Shown: positions 7,779 through 17,169, counted from the first letter of the stretch. The stretch: 63,004 bases of DNA from Pseudomonadota bacterium (GCA_023457495.1 JAEWLQ010000014.1:1-63004); one strand, 5' to 3'. A program made the numbers and translations. The notes: generated from the letters alone by a model not told the origin.

Positions 7779-8770
7779 CGGCGCGCGTCGAAGTTCCGGG
7801 CTTCCGGCCGTACGTCGGACAGCACTGCGAGACGGTTGCGACCGGCAGCCTGCTGCGCTGTGCGGGCATCGAGCTTTCCGAGCCGATGTTGTTCGGCCTG
7901 GGCGAAGGCCTCGGATTCATCTTCATCAACCTGCGCACGCTGCCTTTGCCATTCCTCGGTGGACGCACGCGCCCGTTCGCGCTGACATCCGCGCTGTGCG
8001 CCAACCTCGGCGTCGAATGCCGTGAGATCGAAACCTCCTCGAAGTCGAAAGCCTGGGCCGCCGTCGAAACGCCCCTGCGCGAAGGCCGTCCGGTAGGATT
8101 GCAGCTTGACTGCTTCTACCTCGACTATTTCTCGCAACCCGTGCACTTCGCCGGACACTTCGTCGCAACGTATGGCTTCGATGAGCGTGACCTGATGCTC
8201 GTGGATACCGCGCCGCAGGGCTCGACGCAGCGCGCGCCGCGCGCGTCGGTGGAGAAGGCGCGTTTCGCGAAAGGCCCGATGGCCGCGAAGGCGCGTGCCT
8301 GGACGATCACCGCTGCGCGGAAGTCGCCGGACCTGCGCGCGGCGGTTTCCAAGGCCATCGCCGCGAATGCCGTGGCCTATCTATCGCCGCCGTTCAAGGG
8401 CGCGTCGTATCACGGCATCCGCAAGCTCGCGGCGTCGCTGCCGAAGTGGCTCGAACTCGCGAAACGGCCGCGCGAGGACCTGGCGCTGGCCGCGTTGCTG
8501 ATGGAGCGCGCAGGAACCGGCGGATCGCTGTTCCGCAATTTCTACCGCGATTTCCTGTCCGAGGCTTTCGGAATCGTCGGACGCAAGCCGGCCCTGGCCG
8601 AAGCACGAGAGTTGTTTGCCGCGTCGGCCACGGAGTGGGCGGGAGTCGCCGCATCCATCGAGGCCAGCTCGCGCAGCGGCGCGGCCACGCCGCTCGAGGC
8701 GGCGTCCGCCGCGTGCCTGCGCATCGCGGACCTCGAAGTCGCCGCCATGAAGAGGCTGGCTGCAGCGTGA
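7775..8770 (+). CDS. BtrH N-terminal domain protein (BtrH_N/DUF4872-like)
   Basis: A 331-residue protein starting with GTG 7775, overlapping the nuclease stop by four bases. The N-terminal half (YVGQHCETVATGSLL, then PMLFGLGEGLGFIFI) resembles the BtrH_N fold. C18, H128 (FAGHFVATYG) and D144 (MLVDTAP) are positioned like a papain-type Cys-His-Asp triad. BtrH itself moves a gamma-glutamyl-GABA group from a carrier protein onto an aminoglycoside; most family members are uncharacterised. The second half is helical and DUF4872-like. The stop again overlaps the next start (GTGA). The cargo is unknown; no carrier protein or NRPS is nearby. Confidence 0.8.
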   Translation: MTARVEVPGFRPYVGQHCETVATGSLLRCAGIELSEPMLFGLGEGLGFIFINLRTLPLPFLGGRTRPFALTSALCANLGVECREIETSSKSKAWAAVETPLREGRPVGLQLDCFYLDYFSQPVHFAGHFVATYGFDERDLMLVDTAPQGSTQRAPRASVEKARFAKGPMAAKARAWTITAARKSPDLRAAVSKAIAANAVAYLSPPFKGASYHGIRKLAASLPKWLELAKRPREDLALAALLMERAGTGGSLFRNFYRDFLSEAFGIVGRKPALAEARELFAASATEWAGVAASIEASSRSGAATPLEAASAACLRIADLEVAAMKRLAAA

Positions 8771-10950
8771 CGGAAACCCAGACCCGGCAATTCGTTGCGT
8801 CCTGTCCGCGCGGCTTCGGCGACCTGCTCGCCGCCGAGCTGCGCGCACTCGGCGCGGCCGACGTCCGTGAGCGCGCGGTCGGCGTCGAGTTCTCCGGGCC
8901 GTTGTCCGTTGCCTACCGCGCTTGCCTGGAATCGCGCGTCGCGAGCCGCGTGTTCCTGGTCGTCGCGCAATGCGAGGCGCGCACCGACGCGGAGTTCTAC
9001 GACGGCGTGCGCGCGGTGGATTGGCGCGCGCACATCGACCCGGCACGCACACTCGCCTGCGATTTCTCGGGCAAACATCCCGCGATCACGCACACGCGGT
9101 TCGGCGCGCTGCGGCTGAAGGACGCCATCTGCGATCAATTGCGCGAGGTCACGGGCAGTCGCCCCGACATCGCGCCGGAGCGTCCCGCGGTGCGCGTGCA
9201 TGCGCATGCGAATGGGCCGAAGGTCACGGTATCGATCGATCTGTCGGGCGAAGGCCTGCATCGGCGCGGCTATCGCACCGAGGCGGGCGAGGCGCCGCTG
9301 CGCGAAAATCTCGCGGCCGGTGTGCTGCTGCGCGCGGGCTGGCCCGACAAGTCGAAGTCGGCTGTCGAGTTCCTCGATCCGATGTGCGGCTCGGGAACGC
9401 TGGTCATCGAGGCGGCGATGATCGCCGCGAACGTGGCGCCCGGCGCGCGCCGGCATTACTTCGGATTCTTCGGCTGGGTGGGTCATGACCGCGCGGTGTG
9501 GGACGCGGTCAAGCGCGACGCGCTCGCGCGCGAGCAAAAGCCCGCGCTGCGCCTGCGCGGTGTCGACGCCGAGCGTCGCGTGCTCGACGCCGCCCGGGAA
9601 AACGCCGCCCGCGCGGGACTCGGCGAGCTGATCACGTTCGAGAATGGTCGCCTCGAAGACGCGCGGCCGGCGGGCGAGGGCGCGGGTTTCCTCGCGACCA
9701 ACCCACCCTACGGCGTGCGGCTCGAGGATCGCGAGGGCGCGCGCGCCCTGATGCGCCAGCTCGGCGAAGTCCTGCGCACACGTTTCGGCGGCTGGGATGC
9801 CGCGATCCTCGCGGGCTCGCCCGATGCCGGGCTCGAGCTCAAGCTGCGCGCGGAGCGCGTGCACACGGTGTGGAACGGCGCGCTCGAATGCCGGCTGCTG
9901 CGCCTGCACGTGTCCGCGGAATCCGAGAAGGAACTGCTGCACACCGGGCGCACCGCGCGCATCGACGAATCGCTGGCCGACTCTCCGGGCGCGAAGATGT
10001 TCGGCAACCGCATCGCGAAGAATCTCAAGCAGCTCGCGAAGTGGGCGGAGAAGGAGCAGGTGTCCTGCTACCGCATCTACGACGCCGACATGCCGGAGTA
10101 TTCCTTCGCGATCGATCGTTACGCCGAGGCCGACGGCTCGCGCGTCTGGCTGTACGTGCAGGAGTACGCTCCGCCGAAAACCGTTGATCCCAATGCCGCG
10201 CAACGCCGCCGCAATGAGGCGCTGGCGGCCCTGCCGGGCGCGACGGGGGTGCCGGCGTCCAGCATTCACCTGCGCCAGCGCCGCCGCACCACGCGCGGCG
10301 AACAGTACGAGAAGTTAGGCGCCACGGGCGAGTTCCGGCTCGTCGAAGAGAGCGGGATGCGGTTCTGGGTGAACTTCACGGATTACCTCGACACGGGCCT
10401 GTTCCTCGATCACCGCATCACGCGCCAGCGGCTGCGCGCGGCCGCGGCCCGCAAGCGGTTCCTCAACCTGTTTGCCTACACCGGCAGCGCGACCGTCTAC
10501 GCGGCCGCAGGGCGCGCGCGGGAGACGACGACGGTCGACATGTCAGCGACCTACCTCGATTGGGCGCGGCGCAATCTGGCTGTGAACGGCTTTTCGGGGC
10601 GCGAACATACGTATGTCCAGGAAGATTGCATCGCCTGGCTCAAGACCGCCGTGGCGGAGCGTCGCGAGTTCGACCTGATTTTTCTCGATCCGCCGACGTT
10701 CTCGAACAGCAAGCGGATGACGGACATCTTCGATGTGCAGCGCGATCACGCGGCGATGATCGACCGCTGCATGGCGCTGCTCGCGCCGGGCGGCAAACTC
10801 GTCTTCTCGAACAACGCACAGAAGTTCGAGATGGACGCCGACATCGTCAGGCGGTACAAAGTGGCCGACATCTCGCGTGCGACGCTGCCGAAGGATTTCG
10901 AGCGCAATCCGCGCATTCACCAGTGTTTCGAATTGGAGAAGGCAACATGA
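8767..10950 (+). CDS. rlmKL: Bifunctional 23S rRNA methyltransferase RlmKL
   Basis: 727 residues from GTG 8767. It has an N-terminal ferredoxin-like/THUMP region (FVASCPRGFGDLLAAELRAL) and a first SAM-methyltransferase domain with the FLDPMCGSGTLVIEA motif and catalytic TNPPYG, corresponding to RlmL (m2G2445). A C-terminal methyltransferase with RFLNLFAYTGSATVYAA and FLDPPTFSNSK corresponds to RlmK (m7G2069). Length matches the fused gammaproteobacterial enzyme (about 700 residues). It acts on 23S rRNA during large-subunit assembly. It is coupled by four-base overlaps on both sides (GTGA upstream, ATGA downstream). Confidence 0.95.
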   Translation: MTETQTRQFVASCPRGFGDLLAAELRALGAADVRERAVGVEFSGPLSVAYRACLESRVASRVFLVVAQCEARTDAEFYDGVRAVDWRAHIDPARTLACDFSGKHPAITHTRFGALRLKDAICDQLREVTGSRPDIAPERPAVRVHAHANGPKVTVSIDLSGEGLHRRGYRTEAGEAPLRENLAAGVLLRAGWPDKSKSAVEFLDPMCGSGTLVIEAAMIAANVAPGARRHYFGFFGWVGHDRAVWDAVKRDALAREQKPALRLRGVDAERRVLDAARENAARAGLGELITFENGRLEDARPAGEGAGFLATNPPYGVRLEDREGARALMRQLGEVLRTRFGGWDAAILAGSPDAGLELKLRAERVHTVWNGALECRLLRLHVSAESEKELLHTGRTARIDESLADSPGAKMFGNRIAKNLKQLAKWAEKEQVSCYRIYDADMPEYSFAIDRYAEADGSRVWLYVQEYAPPKTVDPNAAQRRRNEALAALPGATGVPASSIHLRQRRRTTRGEQYEKLGATGEFRLVEESGMRFWVNFTDYLDTGLFLDHRITRQRLRAAAARKRFLNLFAYTGSATVYAAAGRARETTTVDMSATYLDWARRNLAVNGFSGREHTYVQEDCIAWLKTAVAERREFDLIFLDPPTFSNSKRMTDIFDVQRDHAAMIDRCMALLAPGGKLVFSNNAQKFEMDADIVRRYKVADISRATLPKDFERNPRIHQCFELEKAT

Positions 10951-11372
10951 TCAAGAAGGGTTCAGCGGCCTGGAAAGGCGATCTCAAGGAAGGAACCGGC
11001 ACGATTTCCACGGAGACCGGTGTGCTGCGCGATGCGCCCTACGGCTTCAAGGCGCGATTCGAAGACGGGCCGGGCACGAACCCCGAGGAGCTGATCGCCG
11101 CCGCGCATGCCGCGTGTTTCTCGATGGCGCTGTCGGCCGGACTCGGCAAGGCCGGATTCACGGCCGACTCGATCCAGACCGAAGCCGCGGTGCGCCTCGA
11201 GAAGGTGGGCGACGGCTTCGCGATCACCCACAGCGATCTCGTGTGCGTCGCGAAGGTCTCCGGCATCGACGACCGGACCTTTCAGGAAATCGCCGAGCAG
11301 ACCAAGGCGGGATGCCCGGTGTCGAAGGTGCTGAACGCCAAGATTTCGATGTCGGCGAAACTGGCGGGCTGA
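10947..11372 (+). CDS. osmC: OsmC family peroxiredoxin
   Basis: A 141-residue OsmC-type protein that reduces organic hydroperoxides with a cysteine pair. The first cysteine is in EELIAAAHAACFSMALSAGL (about residue 57) and the second in TKAGCPVSKVL near the end. The N-terminal KKGSAAWKGDLKEGTGTIST strand pattern is characteristic of OsmC rather than Ohr. ATG 10947 overlaps the RlmKL stop. Placement at the end of the operon suggests co-expression, although OsmC genes often also have their own stress promoters. Confidence 0.92.
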   Translation: MIKKGSAAWKGDLKEGTGTISTETGVLRDAPYGFKARFEDGPGTNPEELIAAAHAACFSMALSAGLGKAGFTADSIQTEAAVRLEKVGDGFAITHSDLVCVAKVSGIDDRTFQEIAEQTKAGCPVSKVLNAKISMSAKLAG

Positions 11373-11462
11373 CAGGCGCGGCGCCGGGACGACGCCTGGC
11401 GTCGACGCATCACAAGATCAATAACAGTTAACGGAGCGAGCCGACAGCGGCGTCATCCCCAT

Positions 11463-12413
11463 ATGCGTTTTGCCATCCTCGGTGCCGGCGCGCTCGGCAC
11501 GATCCTCGGCGCGCACCTCGCGCGCGCCGGTCATGAAGTCGCCATGATCGCGCGCGGCGAGCGCGCGCGTACCCTGCAGCGGCAGGGCCTGGTACTCAAC
11601 GGGCTGTCCGACATCAAGGCCCGATGCCCGGTCATCGACGATCCGAAAAAGCTGCTCGAAACGGACACGCTGATCATCGCGACGAAGGCCATCGACACCG
11701 CGCAGGCCATCGACACGCTCGCGCACGTGAAGCTCGAGAATGCCTTCTCGGTGCAGAACGGCGTGATGAAGAACGAGTTGCTGGCGCGAACCTTCGGATA
11801 TTCGCGGGTGCTCGGCTGCATGGCCGATTTCTCCGGCGAACTGCTGGCCAGCGGCGAGGTGAAGTTCACCCGCAACGTCTGCCTGCACATCGGCGAGGAG
11901 AAGGGCGGCGCGAGTCCGCGCGCCGACGCGCTGGCCACGGCGATCGACGCGGCCGGCGTGCGCTGCGTCGCCGCTTCCAACATCCGTACGCGTGAATGGT
12001 CGAAGTACGTGGGCTGGATCGCGTCGTTCCCTCTCGCGGTTCTGACGCGGCAGATCACGTGGAAATACATGATGGACGAGCGCAGCGCGATGGTGATCGT
12101 GCGCATCGTGCGCGAGGCGGCGCAGCTCGCGAAGGCGCTCGACATCGAGCTCACCGACGTACCGCCGCTGCCGGTGCCGAACATCGTGCACGGCAGCGAT
12201 GCCGACGCGTTGGCGATCGTCCAGGCCATCGGGAAGAAATTCCTCGATACCTCGCCCGAGCACCGCATGTCCGCGCAGCAGGACGTGTTGCGCGGCAGTC
12301 GTCTCGAATACGAGGAAACCCTCGGCTTCGCGCTCACGAAGGCGCGCGAGACCGGCGTGCCCATGCCCACCCTCGACGCCCTCTACCGCATCATCGCCGT
12401 GGCCCACCCATGA
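11463..12413 (+). CDS. 2-Dehydropantoate 2-reductase (ketopantoate reductase) family protein
   Basis: A 316-residue NADPH-dependent reductase. The dinucleotide fold begins at residue 1 with FAILGAGALGTILGAHLARAGH; VQNGV near residue 98 and the conserved lysine in REWSKYVGW near 180 match the PanE family. PanE reduces ketopantoate to pantoate in coenzyme A synthesis; several paralogues have other 2-oxo substrates, so the exact role is open. A 90-base gap separates it from osmC. The TGA stop (12411-12413) shares its last base with a copy of the dispersed repeat. Confidence 0.87.
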   Translation: MRFAILGAGALGTILGAHLARAGHEVAMIARGERARTLQRQGLVLNGLSDIKARCPVIDDPKKLLETDTLIIATKAIDTAQAIDTLAHVKLENAFSVQNGVMKNELLARTFGYSRVLGCMADFSGELLASGEVKFTRNVCLHIGEEKGGASPRADALATAIDAAGVRCVAASNIRTREWSKYVGWIASFPLAVLTRQITWKYMMDERSAMVIVRIVREAAQLAKALDIELTDVPPLPVPNIVHGSDADALAIVQAIGKKFLDTSPEHRMSAQQDVLRGSRLEYEETLGFALTKARETGVPMPTLDALYRIIAVAHP

Positions 12414-12456
12414 AATGGGGACATTCCTCGTTTCCTGGCAAACGGGGACAGACCTC
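12413..12456 (+). repeat. Single copy of the dispersed GGGGACATTCC repeat
   Basis: A 44-base copy with one internal change (CCTGGCAAAC instead of CCTAGCAAA), ending at GGGGACAGACCTC. It begins on the last base of the ketopantoate reductase stop and lies upstream of the serine hydrolase start at 12496. Confidence 0.85.
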
Positions 12457-12495
12457 GGTCACTCTTGCATGCCAGGTCCAATCAGAAGGAGCGGG

Positions 12496-13815
12496 ATGAT
12501 GAAGCGGATGATGACGATCGCGATGGCGCTGGTCGCTTTCCTCGGACTCACGGCGCGGGGCGCCGAGCCCGCGGCGCCGCCGGCCCCGAATGCCATCGCC
12601 ACGCCCGCGCCTCCGCCGATGGTGGACCCCGCCGTCATCGACGCCGCGCTCAAGGAACTCGTCGACAGCAAGCAGCTCGTCGGCGTTTCCGCGCTCGTCT
12701 ATCAAGGCGGCAAGGAAGCCTACTTCGGCGCCTTCGGCTACGCCGACCGCGAGAACGACAAGCCGATGACGCGCGACACGATCGTGCAGATCTTCTCGAT
12801 GACCAAGCCCATCACGGGCGTGGCGCTGATGCAGCTCTACGAGCGCGGCAAGTTCAACCTCGAGGACCCGCTCGAACAACACGCGCCCGAGTTCGCGAAC
12901 CTGAAGGTGTACGCGGGCGCCGATCCGGCCAGTGAGCCTGTCTACGAAGAGCCGCGCCGCAAGCCGACGATGCGCGACCTGCTGCGCCACACCGCGGGCC
13001 TCACCAGCGGTGACGAAGACCGCACCCCGGTGGGCGCTATCTACCGCGAGCTCGATCCGGCCAACTACAACAACACGCTGCCGGAATTCGCCGCGAAACT
13101 CGGGCAGGTGCCGCTCGCCTATCAACCCGGCACGCGCTGGTTGTACAGCCCCGCGGTCAACGTGCAGGCCTACCTGGTGCAGAAGATCTCCGGCGTGCCG
13201 TTCGACGACTACCTGCGCATGCACATCTTCAAGCCGCTGGGCATGAACAGCACGCGCCACACCATCCTGCCGACGGATCCGGACCGCGCGCAGCTCGCGG
13301 CCATGTACATCCGCCACGCGGATGGCACGTTCTCACGCCTGGCGGACGAGGAAGCCTACAAGTACAACGGGGCCGCGTGGCCGTTCAAACCCGGCAGCTC
13401 CGGGCTCGTGTCCACCATCGACGATTACATGAACTTCGCGCGCATGCTGGCGGGCCGCGGCAAGCTCGTGCGCGCGCGCATCATCAAGCCGGAAACCGTC
13501 CAGCTCATGGCGACGGACGCGTTGCCGAAGGACGTCACCGACGTGTCCTGGTTGCCTAACAAGGGCTCGGTGGGTTTCGGCATCGATTTCGCGGTGCGCA
13601 TCGCGCCGCCGAAGGATGCGAAGGAGGCCTCCGGCCAGGTGGGCGAATTCTTCTGGGATGGCGCGGCAAACACGCTGTTCTGGGTGGACCCGGTCAACGA
13701 CATCGTGGCCGTGCTGTTCACGCAATACCGCCCCTTCGGCGGCGTGCCGCTGCACAAGGCCTTCCGCGATGCGGTCTATCACAACGCGCCGCAGGCGCTG
13801 GCGCAGGACCGGTGA
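12496..13815 (+). CDS. Exported serine hydrolase, class C beta-lactamase/esterase family
   Basis: A 439-residue secreted hydrolase. The signal peptide spans about residues 1-22 (MMKRMMTIAMALVAFLGL...ARGA). The catalytic S-x-x-K motif is SMTK near residue 101; YSPAVN near 217 is the Y-x-N-like element, and EFFWDGAANTLFWVDP near 390 replaces the HTG/KTG box. The family includes EstB esterases, D-aminopeptidases and true AmpC; this sequence looks like the esterase or penicillin-binding-protein-like branch, not a dedicated resistance enzyme. ATG 12496 has an aaggagcggg ribosome site. Its leader contains a dispersed-repeat copy, and its stop overlaps the next gene (GTGA). Confidence 0.9.
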   Translation: MMKRMMTIAMALVAFLGLTARGAEPAAPPAPNAIATPAPPPMVDPAVIDAALKELVDSKQLVGVSALVYQGGKEAYFGAFGYADRENDKPMTRDTIVQIFSMTKPITGVALMQLYERGKFNLEDPLEQHAPEFANLKVYAGADPASEPVYEEPRRKPTMRDLLRHTAGLTSGDEDRTPVGAIYRELDPANYNNTLPEFAAKLGQVPLAYQPGTRWLYSPAVNVQAYLVQKISGVPFDDYLRMHIFKPLGMNSTRHTILPTDPDRAQLAAMYIRHADGTFSRLADEEAYKYNGAAWPFKPGSSGLVSTIDDYMNFARMLAGRGKLVRARIIKPETVQLMATDALPKDVTDVSWLPNKGSVGFGIDFAVRIAPPKDAKEASGQVGEFFWDGAANTLFWVDPVNDIVAVLFTQYRPFGGVPLHKAFRDAVYHNAPQALAQDR

Positions 13816-14861
13816 CTGATCGCGGGCTGGGCTTCGGTTTCATCGGCGCGGGCGCGATCGCGCACTTTCACGCGCGCGCAGTCGCCGCGGCGCGCGGCGG
13901 CCGGCTCGTGGGCGTCGCGAGCCGGCGCCTGACCACCGCCCAGTCCTTCGCGCAGGAACACGGCATCGGCTTCGCGACCGACGACGTCGGCGAACTACTC
14001 CGCCAGCCCGGACTCGACGCGGTGTGCATCACCACACCTTCAGCGCTGCACCTCGAGCCCGCGCTCGCCGCGATCCGCAGCGGCAAACATCTCATGATCG
14101 AGAAGCCGCTCGACTCGACGGTCGAAGGCACCGATCACATCCTGCGGGAAGCGGACAAGGCCGGCGTGCGCGTCGGCTCCATCTTCCAGGCGCGCTTCGG
14201 TGACGCCGCGCGTGAGCTCAAGGCCGCCATCGACGCGGGCCGCTTCGGCCGCATGGTGCTCGCGAGCTGCTACGTGAAGTGGAACCGCACGCGCGAGTAC
14301 TACACCGGGTGGAAGGGACGCCTGTCGGAGGACGGCGGTGGCGCGGTAATCAACCAGGCGATTCACGGCATCGACCTGCTGCAGTGGTTCGCGGGAATGC
14401 CGGTCGAGGTGTTCGCGTGGAGCACGCAACGCGTGCACCGCATCGAATCCGAGGACACCGCCGTCGCGGCGCTCAAGTTCGGCAGCGGGGCGTTCGGCAC
14501 GATCGAAGCGTCCACCGCGCTGTGGCCGGGATCCGCGCGGCGCATCGAGATCTGCGGCGAGAACGGTTCGGCGGTGATGGAGGACGACGACATCACCCGC
14601 TGGGATTTCCGGGAACCGCGGCCCCAGGACGAAAGGATCCGCGCGACGCGCGAGAGCGGCGCGATGGGCTCCGGCGCGGCCGCGCCGATGGCGATCAAGT
14701 TCGAAGGTCACCTGCGGCAGATCCAGGATTTCATCGACGGCATCGACGAACGACGCCCGTTTTTCATCGAAGGCCGCGAGGCGCGCAAGGCGGTGGCGCT
14801 GGTGCGAGCCATCTACGATTCGGCCGCGGCCGGGAAGCCGGTCCGGCCGGACGGGGTCTAG
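13812..14861 (+). CDS. Gfo/Idh/MocA family NAD(P)-dependent oxidoreductase
   Basis: 349 residues from GTG 13812, overlapping the serine hydrolase stop by four bases. The N-terminal Rossmann domain has GFIGAGAIAHFHARAV. The EKPLDSTVEG motif near residue 97 carries the catalytic lysine, and GGGAVINQAIHGIDLLQWF near 175-194 includes the conserved histidine. The family oxidises or reduces sugars, inositols and related polyols; the substrate is not predictable. The M20 peptidase follows four bases downstream. Confidence 0.92.
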   Translation: MTDRGLGFGFIGAGAIAHFHARAVAAARGGRLVGVASRRLTTAQSFAQEHGIGFATDDVGELLRQPGLDAVCITTPSALHLEPALAAIRSGKHLMIEKPLDSTVEGTDHILREADKAGVRVGSIFQARFGDAARELKAAIDAGRFGRMVLASCYVKWNRTREYYTGWKGRLSEDGGGAVINQAIHGIDLLQWFAGMPVEVFAWSTQRVHRIESEDTAVAALKFGSGAFGTIEASTALWPGSARRIEICGENGSAVMEDDDITRWDFREPRPQDERIRATRESGAMGSGAAAPMAIKFEGHLRQIQDFIDGIDERRPFFIEGREARKAVALVRAIYDSAAAGKPVRPDGV

Positions 14862-14865
14862 CTAC

Positions 14866-16176
14866 ATGAAGCTCGCCACATGGATGTTGGGTGCGCTGCT
14901 GGCCGCGCCGGCATTCGGCGCCGGTGAATTCGCGCCGCTGCTCGCGGACCCGGGCGTGAAGTCGGCGCTGCAGTTCCTGCGCGTCGATGATGCGCGCACG
15001 CTGCGCGAGCAGGTGGCGATCGCGCAGGTCCCCGCGCCGCCGTTCAAGGAAGGCGTGCGCGCGCAGAAGTACCTGGCGCAGCTGCGCGCGAACGGGCTCA
15101 CGGATGTCGCCATCGATCCGGCGGGCAACGTGATCGCCCGCCGACGTGGCATCGGTCAGGGTCCGTTGCTCGTGGTTTCCGCGCACCTGGACACGGTATT
15201 CGACGAGGGCACCGACGTCACCGTCGAGCTCAAGGACGGCCGCTACTACGGAGCGGGCATCGCCGACGACGCGCGCGGGCTCGCTGCGCTGCTGTCGCTG
15301 GCGCGCGCGATGCAGGCCGCGAAGCTGCGCACGGTGGGCGACGTGTGGTTCGTGGGCACGGTCGGAGAGGAAGCGCTCGGCAATCTCAAGGGCGTGAAGG
15401 CCTTGTTCAATGATCATCCGCACATCGACGGCTTCATCTCCGTCGATGGCGTGGACGCGCCGGGCCACGAGGGGCGGTCGGAAATCGTGACGCAGGCGAC
15501 CGGCAGCCGGCGCTGGGAAATTTCCTTCGCCGGCCCCGGCGGCCACAGCTTCGAGAACTTCGGCAATCCGAGCGCGGTGCATGCGATGGGGCGCGCGATC
15601 GCGCGCATCGCCGACCTCGAGGTCTCGACGGATCCCAAGACCACCTTCAACGTCGGCATGGTGAACGGCGGCGCCGGCGTCACCTCGATCGCTGCGCAGG
15701 CGACCATGCGCGTCGACATCCGCTCGAATGACGCCGCCGAGCTCGGCAAGCTCGAGACGCGCATTCTCGCCGCGGTGGACGAGTCGGTGCGCGCGGAGAA
15801 TGCGCGCGCGCGGCCGCAGGCCCTGACTACCGGGAAGGTCGTTGCCGAGCGCAAGATGATCGGCGACCGGCCGGCATCCGCCCGCAGCACGGACTCCACG
15901 CTGATCGACGCGGCCGTCGGTGCGTATCGCGCACTGGGTTTTCCCGAGCCGTTGCTGCGCGCGGCGAGCACGGACAGCAACGTGCCGCTCGGGCTCGGCA
16001 TTCCCGCGGCGACGATGAACGGTGGGGGACGAGGCGACCTCGCCCATTCGCAGGACGAATGGTACGAACCCGTCGATGCGTGGCGTGGACCGCAGGTGCT
16101 GCTGCTGACGACGTTGCGGCTCGCCGGCGTCGCGGGTGTGAGCGAGCCGGCGCTCGCCATCCGCAAGCCTCGCTAG
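14866..16176 (+). CDS. Exported M20 family metallopeptidase
   Basis: 436 residues with signal peptide 1-18 (MKLATWMLGALLAAPAFG). Zinc-peptidase landmarks: SAHLDTVFDEG (first metal histidine and aspartate, near residue 105), GIADDARGLAALL (bridging aspartate), VGTVGEEALGN (catalytic glutamate and metal ligand), a dimerisation insert from about 215 to 330, and a late metal histidine in RGDLAHSQDEWY. The family removes N-terminal residues from peptides or hydrolyses acylated amino acids; the export signal places it in the periplasm. It is probably co-transcribed with the oxidoreductase. Confidence 0.9.
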   Translation: MKLATWMLGALLAAPAFGAGEFAPLLADPGVKSALQFLRVDDARTLREQVAIAQVPAPPFKEGVRAQKYLAQLRANGLTDVAIDPAGNVIARRRGIGQGPLLVVSAHLDTVFDEGTDVTVELKDGRYYGAGIADDARGLAALLSLARAMQAAKLRTVGDVWFVGTVGEEALGNLKGVKALFNDHPHIDGFISVDGVDAPGHEGRSEIVTQATGSRRWEISFAGPGGHSFENFGNPSAVHAMGRAIARIADLEVSTDPKTTFNVGMVNGGAGVTSIAAQATMRVDIRSNDAAELGKLETRILAAVDESVRAENARARPQALTTGKVVAERKMIGDRPASARSTDSTLIDAAVGAYRALGFPEPLLRAASTDSNVPLGLGIPAATMNGGGRGDLAHSQDEWYEPVDAWRGPQVLLLTTLRLAGVAGVSEPALAIRKPR

Positions 16177-16180
16177 CGCG

Positions 16181-17113
16181 TCAGCGGCAGATCTGGTTCA
16201 GGCGCTCGCGCGGCTTGCGCGGCGCATTGTCCGGCCAGGGAATGTTCTTCGCCCGCATCCCGAGGTCAGTCAACGTGCCGCCGCCCGGTGCGGCGATATC
16301 GGGATCGTAGTCGTACACCGGATCCTTCTGCGCCTCTTCGAGCGTCACGATGTCGAAGCCTTCCTCGTCGAGGATCGCGAATAGTTCGGGCAGGATGTGC
16401 GCGCTGAACGAGCCGAGGTGCAGCAGCATCACGTGGTGGATGTCACGGCCGAACACGGCACGTGAGTTTTCGCGGCCGAAGCGGATGAACTCGCGCGCCG
16501 CCGTACGGTAGCTGTCGCGCAACCAGGCGATCGACTCGGCGTCCTGCTTCATCCAGCAGCGCGCATTCGCGCTGTTCCAGAGATAGTCCTCGAAGTCGAG
16601 CGTGGTCTGCGCGATGCGGTAGCCATTGTCGGCCAGGAAGGCGCGGATGGCGCGGCGTTTCTCGAGCGTGTCGCCTTCGTGCAGATAGGGGTATCGAAAC
16701 CACTTCCAGGCTTTCTCGTCTTCCTGCTCGCGTGGCTGCAGCAGCATCAACGCGGGCTCGTTGCGCAGGATCTCGCGCTGGAACTCCTCGACCGGCGTCT
16801 TCGTGAAATCGATGTGCGAATAGGTGTGATTCGCGAGCGGGTGGCCGCCCTCGATCCAGATGCGCAGCGCCCGCGCGCCGTCGGGATTGCGCTCGAGCTT
16901 GTTCGCGTTGATGAAGCCGTAGGAGGGCGCGATGCGATGCTTCTTCAGCACGCGCACCGTGTCGCGTGCGAAGTCGGATTGCCGGGCGCCCAGCGGCAGC
17001 GTGCCGTTGAGCGGCAGATCGTCGAACGTGAGCGCGACCTTCAATCGCGGTGCGTCCGCTGCGAAGGCGGATGCACAGAGGAACGCGGCGGCCATCAAGA
17101 CCGCCGCGCGCAT
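16181..17113 (-). CDS. Exported polysaccharide deacetylase family protein
   Basis: 310 residues from ATG 17113, chosen because a signal peptide (MRAAVLMAAAFLCASAFA) begins there. An upstream ATG (17134) lies inside the dispersed repeat and would place seven extra residues before the signal. NodB-type motifs are VALTFDDLP (metal aspartates), ANHTYSH (H-x3-H metal ligands), and FRYPYLHEGDT. The family removes acetyl groups from peptidoglycan, chitin or xylan; the substrate here is unknown. Its 5' leader is largely the repeat, so the element has replaced or displaced the native upstream region between Dps and this gene. Confidence 0.88.
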   Translation of the reverse strand: MRAAVLMAAAFLCASAFAADAPRLKVALTFDDLPLNGTLPLGARQSDFARDTVRVLKKHRIAPSYGFINANKLERNPDGARALRIWIEGGHPLANHTYSHIDFTKTPVEEFQREILRNEPALMLLQPREQEDEKAWKWFRYPYLHEGDTLEKRRAIRAFLADNGYRIAQTTLDFEDYLWNSANARCWMKQDAESIAWLRDSYRTAAREFIRFGRENSRAVFGRDIHHVMLLHLGSFSAHILPELFAILDEEGFDIVTLEEAQKDPVYDYDPDIAAPGGGTLTDLGMRAKNIPWPDNAPRKPRERLNQICR

Positions 17114-17119
17114 CGACTT

Positions 17120-17163
17120 GAGGTCTGTCCCCATTTGCTAGGAAACGAGGAATGTCCCCATTA
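17120..17163 (-). repeat. Single copy of the dispersed GGGGACATTCC repeat
   Basis: A 44-base minus-strand copy beginning TAATGGGGACATTCC at 17163, six bases after the Dps stop, and ending GGGGACAGACCTC six bases before the deacetylase start. The spacer box reads AAATGGGGACAG. Confidence 0.85.
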
Positions 17164-17169
17164 TTCCCA

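Noticed and set aside
7775..8770. Idea that the BtrH-like protein uses gamma-glutamyl-GABA from the puu pathway
   Set aside because: BtrH needs a carrier protein and acceptor; none is nearby and the puu cluster is 14 kb away.
12496..13815. Calling the serine hydrolase an antibiotic-resistance AmpC
   Set aside because: The third active-site box is not the KTG/HTG of AmpC, and EstB-like esterases fit better.
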